A stretch of 12,365 bases of DNA from assembly GCA_038222915.1 (NCBI GenBank), contig JBBRHH010000126.1, positions 1-12,365 on the forward strand, given 5' to 3'. Shown here one piece after another: positions 7,072 through 12,365 of the stretch (positions within the stretch are counted from its first letter, which is position 1; every line of letters begins with the position of its first letter). The notes beneath the pieces are model-generated. The model made no database searches, was not told the origin of the DNA, and was given only the letters and a program-made list of their open reading frames with translations. The stretch is from JBBRHH01 sp038222915. Its GTDB lineage: Bacteria > Planctomycetota > Phycisphaerae > Tepidisphaerales > Tepidisphaeraceae. The translations under genes were made by a program, and so were the position numbers.

Positions 7072-7644
7072 ATGTCGACGGAATCTCTACAACGCTGTTT
7101 CTGGGCCAGTAACCCCCTCAATATTCGCTATCACGACGAAGAGTGGGGCGTGCCGGTGCACGACGACCGACGTCTCTTTGAATTTCTAATTCTTGAAGGC
7201 GCGCAGGCGGGACTGAGTTGGGACACGATCCTCAAGAAACGCGAAGCGTATCGCGCGGCCTTCGATCAATTCGATGCGGAAAAGATCGCACGCTATCGTG
7301 CGCCGCGCATCGCGAAACTTCTTGCCAATCCCGGCATCGTCCGCAATCGCCTGAAAGTCGCGGCAGCCGTCACCAATGCCAAGGCATTTCTCGAAGTCCA
7401 GAACGAGTTTGGGACCTTCGATGCTTATCTATGGCAGTTCGTGGGCGGTAAGCCGCTCGTCAACAAGCGAAGGGGGCGGGGCGACGTGCCGGCGAGCACG
7501 CTTGAATCTGACGCCATGAGCAAGGATCTCAAGAAGCGCGGCTTCACGTTCGTCGGGACGACGATCTGCTACGCCATGATGCAGGCCATCGGGATGGTGA
7601 ATGATCATATGGTCAGTTGCTTCCGATATTCCGCGCTGCGGTAG
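7072..7644 (+). CDS. tag: DNA-3-methyladenine glycosylase I
   Basis: Excises 3-methyladenine from alkylated DNA as the first step of base-excision repair in the cytoplasm. The 190-residue length matches the family (about 187 in E. coli). The zinc-binding set that defines Tag is complete: Cys9 in 'RCFWAS', His21 in 'YHDEEWG', then His179 and Cys183 in 'NDHMVSC'. The base-recognition glutamate corresponds to Glu42 in 'LEGAQAGLSW'. The 'KRGFTFVGTTICYAMMQAIGMVNDH' block near the C-terminus is also characteristic. The start at 7072 lies 11 bases after the propeller gene, so they may share a transcript, although no functional link is evident. The ribosome site is weak. Identification is firm. Confidence 0.96.
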   Translation: MSTESLQRCFWASNPLNIRYHDEEWGVPVHDDRRLFEFLILEGAQAGLSWDTILKKREAYRAAFDQFDAEKIARYRAPRIAKLLANPGIVRNRLKVAAAVTNAKAFLEVQNEFGTFDAYLWQFVGGKPLVNKRRGRGDVPASTLESDAMSKDLKKRGFTFVGTTICYAMMQAIGMVNDHMVSCFRYSALR

Positions 7645-7698
7645 GTTATCGGGCCGCCCACTCTACTCTGCCCGCGTTTCGACCGATGCAGCCAACGG

Positions 7699-8937
7699 GT
7701 GAGCAACGACAATGACATGCGATTGGGCAGCGATTCTGCTTCCGGCAACGGAAGTTCAGGCGGCGTGCGTCGATTGCTGCACCTGGACGTCCTGCGCGGG
7801 CTTGCAATTCTGCTGGTGCTTGGCCGGCATTTTCCGAAGGAGATGTCGGCTGATTCGAGCATGTTTCTCGCGATCTGGCATCGCGTGGGGTGGGTTGGCG
7901 TCGATCTGTTTTTTGTATTGAGCGGCTTTCTCGTCGGTGGCCTCCTCTTTGGTGAATTCCAGCGCCGCGGCGAAATCGACATCCGCCGATTTCTCATCCG
8001 ACGGTCGTTCAAAATCTGGCCCTCCTACGCTGCCTATCTCGCCGTTGCGGGCCTTCTTCTTTTCCTCCTCGAAGTCCCCGGCAACGCGGCCGAGCGCGGA
8101 TGGGAAACTTTTCGGGCGCTGCGAGCCAACCTGCTTCATATCCAGAACTACGCCGGCACACGTTATTCGCATACGTGGAGCCTCGCCGTTGAGGAGCATT
8201 TTTATCTGGCGCTGCCACTGCTGCTGCTCTGCATGCTCTGGATCCGCAGGCGTGCAACGGACAACACTCAGAACTTCCGATTTGTTCCAGCGTTGTTTCT
8301 GACAGTGGCAGTACTTTGCCTAGCCGGCCGGGTGCTTGCGGCGTGGCACTGGTCACAGTTTTCCTGGCGGCTTCACATGGCCCCTACGCATCTCCGGATC
8401 GACAGCCTGTTCGGCGGAGTGTGCCTCGCGTACTTCGCCACGTTCTACCGCGATCAACTCCTTACTTTGCAGCGCCTGCGACTCTGGATGCTCTTCTGCG
8501 GGACCATCTGCTTTGCGCCTGCGCTGTTTCTAGACGTGGAGGCCACGCCGTTCGTCTACACATTTGGCCTGAGCTTCCTGATCTTAGGTTCGATGGCGCT
8601 GGTGTGCTGGGCGTGGTTGAAAGGTCAGCAGGAACAAAAGGGTGAGGCGAACCCCGGCCTGCAGGTCATTGGCCAGATGGGCATCTACAGTTATTCGATC
8701 TATCTCTGGCATGCTCCCTACTGCCAGGAATTGAGCGTCCCACTCGCGCAGATGCTCGGCGTTTCGTCCACCGTCGTATTGCTAGCAATCTACTTGGCCA
8801 TCGCGATTGTCCCGGGGATTGTGCTTTTTGGCCTGATCGAAAAGCCGGCGCTCGCACTGCGAAACCGCTGGTTCGCCGACGTGATGGTCAGGAAGCCGAC
8901 CGACACCCCTGCGCTGCCGCTCCGGGCCGCCGCCTGA
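7699..8937 (+). CDS. Acyltransferase-3 family membrane protein (OafA/YrhL-like)
   Basis: An integral membrane O-acyltransferase of the acyltransferase-3 family, 412 residues with about ten hydrophobic segments. Members transfer acetyl or other short acyl groups to extracytoplasmic glycans, lipids or peptidoglycan. Diagnostic stretches are 'LDVLRGLAILLVLGRH' in the first helix with the conserved His44, 'FFVLSGFLVGGLL' in the second, an Arg-rich 'RRFLIRRSFKIWPSY', 'HTWSLAVEEHFYLALP', and a late 'YSYSIYLWHAP'. The start is a GTG at 7699; an ATG at 7717 six codons later is possible, and neither has a convincing ribosome site. It begins 54 bases after tag, so it could be third in that transcript or have its own promoter. 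It ends base-to-base against the convergent zinc-ribbon bactofilin. The substrate is unknown. Confidence 0.9.
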   Translation: MSNDNDMRLGSDSASGNGSSGGVRRLLHLDVLRGLAILLVLGRHFPKEMSADSSMFLAIWHRVGWVGVDLFFVLSGFLVGGLLFGEFQRRGEIDIRRFLIRRSFKIWPSYAAYLAVAGLLLFLLEVPGNAAERGWETFRALRANLLHIQNYAGTRYSHTWSLAVEEHFYLALPLLLLCMLWIRRRATDNTQNFRFVPALFLTVAVLCLAGRVLAAWHWSQFSWRLHMAPTHLRIDSLFGGVCLAYFATFYRDQLLTLQRLRLWMLFCGTICFAPALFLDVEATPFVYTFGLSFLILGSMALVCWAWLKGQQEQKGEANPGLQVIGQMGIYSYSIYLWHAPYCQELSVPLAQMLGVSSTVVLLAIYLAIAIVPGIVLFGLIEKPALALRNRWFADVMVRKPTDTPALPLRAAA

Positions 8938-9396
8938 CTATTCCGCCGGCGGCTGTTGCTGGACTTCCTCGGTCGACCCTTCGGCCGATTTGCGATCCTG
9001 GCCGATGGAATACTGCCCATCCAGAACCGCTCCTGCGCCGATCGCAATGCTTGGCGCGGTGACGCCCCCTTTGATCTCCGCCTCCGGGCCCACCAACACA
9101 GGCCCGCGGCTGAGGATCGCACCGCGAATCTTTCCGCGCACGATCAAACCGCCGCAGTGAACGCGGTCGGCAACGACGTTTCCCTTTTTCTCAACGGTAA
9201 TAATCCCCGTGGTTTCGACGACGCGCCGAGCTTCGTAGCCGGCAAATCGCATGTCCTCCAGCCGAAGCGATTTCGAACAGAACTTGCATGTGATCGTCAT
9301 CGCCTTGCGACCCACCTCCTGCGCTTTGCCGCAATGGAGACAGACGATCGTTACCCGATCATCGTTTTGTTGCGGAATGGGTGGGGGCGAATGCAT
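8938..9396 (-). CDS. Bactofilin-type protein with N-terminal zinc ribbon
   Basis: A 152-residue polymer-forming cytoskeletal (bactofilin, DUF583-like) protein with an added metal-binding head. Residues 16-45 form a zinc ribbon with two CXXC pairs, Cys19/Cys22 in 'CLHC' and Cys37/Cys40 in 'CKFC'. Residues about 55-130 show the short repeating beta-helix of bactofilins ('VVADRVHCGGLIVRGKIRG', 'GPVLVGPEAEIKGG', 'APSIAIGAGAVLDG'). A Gln/Pro-rich tail follows. Bactofilins assemble into nucleotide-independent filaments at the membrane or cell poles; the role of the ribbon is not known to me and may be protein or nucleic-acid binding. It has no clear ribosome site. It lies downstream of another bactofilin but is separated from it by a strong terminator, so it probably has its own promoter. 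The stop touches that of the acyltransferase gene. Confidence 0.85.
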   Translation of the reverse strand: MHSPPPIPQQNDDRVTIVCLHCGKAQEVGRKAMTITCKFCSKSLRLEDMRFAGYEARRVVETTGIITVEKKGNVVADRVHCGGLIVRGKIRGAILSRGPVLVGPEAEIKGGVTAPSIAIGAGAVLDGQYSIGQDRKSAEGSTEEVQQQPPAE

Positions 9397-9507
9397 CTAA
9401 AGCCAATCAAGGTACTGAAGCTCCAATACAGCACAACGGGCAGAATCGCGCACGATCCGACACAGCGCCGCGAACGCCCACGAGGCGCAAAACGACCACG
9501 CCGCGTG

Positions 9508-9541
9508 AAAAACGCCCACAGAGCGCTGCTCCGTGGGCGTT
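9508..9541 (-). terminator. Intrinsic terminator of the bactofilin gene
   Basis: On the minus strand, nine-base arms AACGCCCAC and GTGGGCGTT pair perfectly. The inner arms GAGC and GCTC add four pairs after one mismatch, with a three-base loop. The 3' arm runs into five Ts in all (9512 to 9508). It sits 19 bases after the stop codon of the bactofilin gene that ends at 9561. It should uncouple the two bactofilin genes. Confidence 0.87.
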
Positions 9542-9560
9542 ATCGTGATTCAGACCGCAC

Positions 9561-9977
9561 TTACTTGACTGGCTGCTGCTGAGGCGCAGGCTTATTCATC
9601 TGGGGTTGCCCGGCGGACTGCGGCGGTCGATTCTTCACCGCGTCAGGGCCAACCGTCACGTTTCCACTGAAAATCGCCCCTTCGTCCACCACCAGCTTGC
9701 TGGCCCGTAGGTCGCCTTCATACCGGGCAGTCTGCTTCAGTTCGATACGATCCGCGGCGGTCAGGTTGCCCTTGACTTCGCCCTCGACGATGACCGAGCC
9801 GGCATCCACGTCGGCCTGCATTTTCGCTTCCTTCGCGATATGAAGCCGGCCGGCCGTTGTTACTTTGCCCTCGATTCTGCCATGGAGCCGCATGCCTTTT
9901 TCGTAGGTCAGTTCTCCTTTAAAGACCGCATCTGGGCCTAGGACTGTCTGAAAGTCTTGGTTGCCGGCTTCTGCCAT
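9561..9977 (-). CDS. Bactofilin (polymer-forming cytoskeletal protein)
   Basis: A 138-residue bactofilin (DUF583). A short N-terminal tail is followed by a right-handed beta-helix core, about residues 14-115, built of units such as 'GPDAVFKGELTYEKGMRLHG', 'IEGKVTTAGRLHIAKEAKM', 'DVDAGSVIVEGEVKGNL' and 'KLVVDEGAIFSGNVTVG', and by a Pro/Gln-rich C-terminal tail. The length and layout match typical family members. Bactofilins self-assemble without nucleotide and help place cell-wall or polar functions. The ATG at 9977 has an AGGAGG ribosome site seven bases upstream. A consensus-like promoter lies about 50 bases upstream, and an intrinsic terminator follows the stop, so this is a well-defined single-gene transcript. 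The next bactofilin downstream differs by its zinc ribbon, so the pair may co-assemble, which is inference. Confidence 0.95.
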   Translation of the reverse strand: MAEAGNQDFQTVLGPDAVFKGELTYEKGMRLHGRIEGKVTTAGRLHIAKEAKMQADVDAGSVIVEGEVKGNLTAADRIELKQTARYEGDLRASKLVVDEGAIFSGNVTVGPDAVKNRPPQSAGQPQMNKPAPQQQPVK

Positions 9978-9984
9978 TGGGGTG

Positions 9985-9990
9985 CCTCCT
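9985..9990 (-). promoter_or_regulatory. Ribosome binding site of the bactofilin gene
   Basis: Read on the minus strand this is AGGAGG, a full consensus Shine-Dalgarno core, seven bases before the ATG at 9977. It fixes the start and predicts high translation, in keeping with a structural protein. Confidence 0.9.
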
Positions 9991-10024
9991 GCACGGGGAT
10001 AAAGATAGTTCGGAAAGTGGGCGG

Positions 10025-10052
10025 ATTATACGCAAAGCGACGTTTGGGACAA
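10025..10052 (-). promoter_or_regulatory. Sigma-70-like promoter of the bactofilin gene
   Basis: On the minus strand a perfect TATAAT (10030 to 10025) is preceded, after 16 bases, by TTGTCC (10052 to 10047; four of six to the TTGACA consensus). Transcription would start near 10018 and leave a leader of about 40 bases that includes the AGGAGG ribosome site. This is the best promoter in the window. Confidence 0.75.
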
Positions 10053-10059
10053 TCGGACG

Positions 10060-10075
10060 GTTGTTTTACGACAAC
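10060..10075. promoter_or_regulatory. Small inverted repeat upstream of the bactofilin promoter
   Basis: GTTGT and ACAAC flank the six-base spacer TTTACG. The site lies eight bases upstream of the bactofilin -35 element and 65 bases before the small membrane protein, so an operator role for either gene is possible. Five-base arms are short enough to occur by chance. Confidence 0.25.
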
Positions 10076-10140
10076 ACGAGTGCGTGCGGCGTAAAAGGTA
10101 GTCCCTTCCTGCGTCGATATCTCCATAGCGGCCCCACCCC

Positions 10141-10347
10141 ATGGACACCACCAACCTCATGCTTTCGATGCTCTTCGGGACGGTTGGCCTTGGATTCTTC
10201 GTCTATGGAAAAAAGGGCGGGCAGCTAATCCCACTGATCGTCGGGCTCGCCCTGATGACGATCCCCTACTTCATCTCAGACGCGATCATCATGTCACTGG
10301 TCTGCATCGCCCTGACGTTGACGCCATTTATCGCTCCGAATTTTTAA
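10141..10347 (+). CDS. Small two-helix membrane protein
   Basis: A 68-residue protein with two or three closely spaced hydrophobic helices: 'LMLSMLFGTVGLGFFVYG' (about 6-23), 'LIPLIVGLALMTIPYFI' (about 29-45) and 'SLVCIALTLTPFIA' (about 52-65), with a conserved-looking 'YGKKGGQLIPL' loop between the first two. The pattern of Gly, Tyr-Gly-Lys and 'MTIPYFIS' matches a small, widely distributed family of unknown function that is sometimes labelled as amino-acid transport protein; I do not see evidence for transport. No ribosome site is visible before the ATG. It ends five bases from the convergent transglutaminase-like gene. The codon pattern and low-complexity-free sequence support a real gene. 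Confidence 0.75.
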   Translation: MDTTNLMLSMLFGTVGLGFFVYGKKGGQLIPLIVGLALMTIPYFISDAIIMSLVCIALTLTPFIAPNF

Positions 10348-10352
10348 ATAAT

Positions 10353-11537
10353 CTACTGTTTGCCGGAAATGGCCGGCCTTTGCAGTTCGACGGACTGGTC
10401 GGTTTTGAGTCGGACTGATTTCTCTACGCGTTTGTTTTCTGCAAACGTGGCTGAGACAGTGTAGTCGGCTTCGGCGGGGAGTTCGAATTCGGCAGGGGAA
10501 CTGGTTGCCTGGGCGATTAGGCGGTTGTCCTGGCGGATCTCGATGGGTGCTGCGGGGGCATTTTTCTCATTGGGCATGATGGTGATCTTCAGCGTGTGGC
10601 GACGAACGTAATAGCTTGTGACATCGACGGAACTGTAGTCGGTGGAGTTGGGATCCCACACCAGGATGAAGGGCAGCTTTGTGCGACGGAATGATGCTGC
10701 GTAAATGCGATTTTCGGGTTTGGAATCGTCCGCTTTGGCGGCCATGTCGGCGAACCAGGTTTTGTTGAATGGTCCGGGCTCGGCCGCGCCGACGAAGCGC
10801 CATTGGCCATCCCATACTTCGACCCAGGTGTGGTTTCCACTTGCGTCGGCCCAGAGGGGTGTGCCGGCAACCCGGGCCGGAATGCCTACGGAGCGGCAGG
10901 CGTCGACGAGCAGAATTGACAGGCCGGAACAGGAGGCGAAGTGGGCCTCGGTGGACTCATAGGGACTTTGGTCGGGCTTGGGGCGCTTGGTGGCGTGGTA
11001 GTGAACATTCAGCAGATCGAAGATCTTGCAGTTGAGCAGTTGGGCCGCTTCGCCGGCGGTCTTGCAATCCTTCACGAGGGGCGCGAATCGCCTGGCGAAG
11101 TCGGTCCGCCACTCGTCACGGCGTTCGTTGAGATTTGAGTAGGGTAGGACAGCGTCAAGAAAGATTTCCATTGGGACGGCAGCGGCCCAGGGCATTTTCT
11201 CGCGTGCCTCGAATGCGAGAGCGACGTTGTTTTGCAGGAAATCGGCGGTCAATGACTTGAGATCGCGATCCGGCATGTTGACCAACAGAAACGCGATCGC
11301 CTCGCGTTGGGCCGCGGGAGCATGGGCGATGACGTTCAGCCATTGATTGCGTTTCTCTTCGGCGACGCTCAACTGCTGAATCAAGCGGTGGCGATACTCG
11401 GCGGGGACCAGCGATACGGTTTCAGTGAGATTTGGTGCGGTATCGGCGGCGGGTGAGAGGCTGGTCGACATGAGTACTGCGGCCAAGACGAACGAGGGAA
11501 TGAGGGTGCATCGCAATGGGGATGATATCTTTGACAT
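10353..11537 (-). CDS. Secreted transglutaminase-like protein
   Basis: A 394-residue exported protein with a transglutaminase-like (papain-fold) domain. I start it at the ATG at 11537, which begins a signal peptide ('LIPSFVLAAVLMSTSLSPA', ending about residue 31); the frame extends upstream to 11672 but overlaps the neighbouring gene. A helical region covers about 40-155, with 'LPYSNLNERRDEWR' near 131-144. The core follows: Cys203 in 'ASCSGLSILLVDACRSVGIPARV' and His236 in 'GNHTWVEVWDGQW'. The third, acidic residue is not at the usual place after 'W-x-x-V'; the sequence there is 'GAAEPG'. Beta-sandwich-like sequence fills the C-terminal 100 residues. The family may act as a peptidase or cross-linking enzyme in the periplasm; the substrate is unknown. 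It lies 41 bases after the EEP-family gene and has no clear ribosome site. Confidence 0.87.
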   Translation of the reverse strand: MSKISSPLRCTLIPSFVLAAVLMSTSLSPAADTAPNLTETVSLVPAEYRHRLIQQLSVAEEKRNQWLNVIAHAPAAQREAIAFLLVNMPDRDLKSLTADFLQNNVALAFEAREKMPWAAAVPMEIFLDAVLPYSNLNERRDEWRTDFARRFAPLVKDCKTAGEAAQLLNCKIFDLLNVHYHATKRPKPDQSPYESTEAHFASCSGLSILLVDACRSVGIPARVAGTPLWADASGNHTWVEVWDGQWRFVGAAEPGPFNKTWFADMAAKADDSKPENRIYAASFRRTKLPFILVWDPNSTDYSSVDVTSYYVRRHTLKITIMPNEKNAPAAPIEIRQDNRLIAQATSSPAEFELPAEADYTVSATFAENKRVEKSVRLKTDQSVELQRPAISGKQ

Positions 11538-11546
11538 CGTGCGGCG

Positions 11547-11552
11547 AATATA
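11547..11552 (-). promoter_or_regulatory. Possible -10 element of the transglutaminase-like gene
   Basis: TATATT on the minus strand ends nine bases before the ATG at 11537. No convincing -35 element is found 16-18 bases further upstream. If used, the message would have almost no leader, which would fit the absence of a ribosome site. It could equally be chance. Confidence 0.3.
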
Positions 11553-11578
11553 GCCGCCACAGGCGATGCGTTCGAGGG

Positions 11579-12365
11579 TTATTCCAGATCGGCCCAGAAA
11601 ACCGGGTGATCGGAGATACCCTTGTCTTCGAAGCCGGAGTTGGTGCAGCGCAGGCCGCGGACGAAGATCCACTCGACGTGATCGGCCGGGCGTTTGAGAT
11701 CTGGTCGACTGTGGACGTCGATGACGCCTGGCTTTGAGAGCAGGTTGACAATCTGAGGATCATTGTCGTTTGTGTTGAGATCGCCGAGCAGGATGGCGGG
11801 CTGGTCGAGGGACAAGAACAGCTCGCAGGCGGCGCGGAGTTCGCCGGCGTGTTCCTGCCGATCCAGATGGGTCACGATGACGTTGTATGTGCGACCGTCG
11901 TGCTGGAGTTTGACCAGCAGAAGATTGCGCGTCGCCGCGGCGTCGGAGCCAGAGAGCGGGAACCGCTGCCAATGATCAACTGGCAAGGTACACAGGAGAC
12001 CGTTGCCAAAGGTTTCATGCCACCAGCGGTGTTCGGAGGGGACGAAGAGCCAGCTCATTTGGAGTTTTTCGCCCAGGAGGCGCGCCTGGTCTGGCTTGCC
12101 GCCCAACCCCCCGCCGCGCACCTCCATCAGGCCAATAAGATCGTAATCGCGCAGACAACTCGCAGTTCGCTCGATGTTTTGAATGCCATCGGTTCCGATT
12201 GCTCCATGCATGTTCAGTGTGGCGATGCGGAGAGCGCTCCTGGTTGCGGGCGCACGCGTGGTGATGCCATTGAGAGATGTCCCCTCGGCCGAGCCGGTTG
12301 ACGTTCGCCACGAGCCCAAACAGACCACGGCCACGACGGCGAGGACCACGTCGGCGATGAGGATT
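11579..12365 (-). CDS. Endonuclease/exonuclease/phosphatase-family protein, 5' end outside window
   Basis: A metal-dependent phosphodiesterase or phosphatase-type protein of the EEP superfamily (DNase I, exonuclease III, sphingomyelinase and inositol phosphatase relatives). The frame is open to the right edge, so the start lies outside. The GTG at 12349 is probably internal, because the hydrophobic stretch continues upstream ('ILIADVVLAVVAVVCLG'), suggesting a signal anchor or signal peptide and an extracytoplasmic product. Counting from that GTG, the catalytic set is complete: Asn46 in 'TLNMHG', Glu76 in 'LMEV', His161 in 'THLD', Asp190 and Asn192 in 'GDLN', Asp223 in 'DHVEWIF', Asp247 and His248 in 'SDH'. 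The domain is compact, at about 220 residues. Substrate is not predictable. The transglutaminase-like gene follows after 41 bases on the same strand. Confidence 0.87.
   Translation of the reverse strand, partial: ILIADVVLAVVAVVCLGSWRTSTGSAEGTSLNGITTRAPATRSALRIATLNMHGAIGTDGIQNIERTASCLRDYDLIGLMEVRGGGLGGKPDQARLLGEKLQMSWLFVPSEHRWWHETFGNGLLCTLPVDHWQRFPLSGSDAAATRNLLLVKLQHDGRTYNVIVTHLDRQEHAGELRAACELFLSLDQPAILLGDLNTNDNDPQIVNLLSKPGVIDVHSRPDLKRPADHVEWIFVRGLRCTNSGFEDKGISDHPVFWADLE

Noticed and set aside
9397..9507. Promoter for the zinc-ribbon bactofilin
   Set aside because: A TGTATT on the minus strand resembles a -10 but has no -35 at a proper distance, so I could not support it, although a promoter is expected here because of the upstream terminator.
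10362..10377. GCCGG...CCGGC hairpin as a terminator of the small membrane protein gene
   Set aside because: Only five pairs, followed by three Ts, and inside the coding region of the convergent gene. A chance match in GC-rich sequence is more likely.
12347..12349. GTG at 12349 as the start of the EEP-family gene
   Set aside because: Hydrophobic codons continue in frame to the right edge and no ribosome site precedes the GTG, so the real start is probably outside the window.

Overview
The window reads as an ordinary, densely packed stretch of chromosome from a GC-rich, diderm-type bacterium. It most resembles a planctomycete, perhaps of the Phycisphaerae group. This rests on gene content and style, not on a marker gene: a PQQ-type propeller protein opening with a 'WPAWRGPRGDGIS' motif, a zinc-ribbon bactofilin beside a classical bactofilin, a secreted cytochrome-like protein with a single heme-type motif, and Thr/Pro/Ala-rich 'TTxPAT' linkers in exported proteins. 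I saw no rRNA, tRNA, CRISPR array, insertion sequence, phage gene or attachment site. No gene-free stretch exceeds about 165 bases.

Layout. (1) Bases 2-3242, plus strand: a probable three-gene operon. It holds a PocR-GAF-PP2C (SpoIIE/RsbU-type) phosphatase that runs in from beyond the left edge, a GT1-family glycosyltransferase and a RidA-like protein; the gaps are 16 and 21 bases. (2) Bases 3260-5709, minus strand: a probable operon of an SGNH hydrolase, a secreted cytochrome-like protein with one CX4CH motif, and a small single-pass membrane protein. All three look exported or membrane-bound. (3) Bases 5744-8937, plus strand: a PQQ-like beta-propeller lipoprotein candidate, 3-methyladenine DNA glycosylase I (tag), and an acyltransferase-3 membrane protein. 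(4) Bases 8938-9977, minus strand: two bactofilins, each apparently its own unit, separated by a clear intrinsic terminator; the upstream one has a good sigma-70-like promoter. (5) Bases 10141-10347, plus strand: a two-helix small membrane protein. (6) Bases 10353 to the right edge, minus strand: a secreted transglutaminase-like protein and an endonuclease/exonuclease/phosphatase-family protein that is cut off at its 5' end by the window.

How the genes fit together. The strongest themes are the cell envelope (glycosyltransferase, acyltransferase, two bactofilins, several exported proteins) and one sensory output module (PocR-GAF-PP2C). The phosphatase probably feeds a partner-switching pathway, but neither an anti-sigma kinase nor an anti-anti-sigma factor is in view. 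Within each probable operon the functional link between genes is inferred from spacing only.

I did not find a convincing previously undescribed multi-gene system. The most useful leads are the phosphatase-glycosyltransferase-RidA cluster, the CX4CH protein with its two partners, the zinc-ribbon bactofilin, and the 34-base divergent intergenic region with -10-like elements very close to both start codons.
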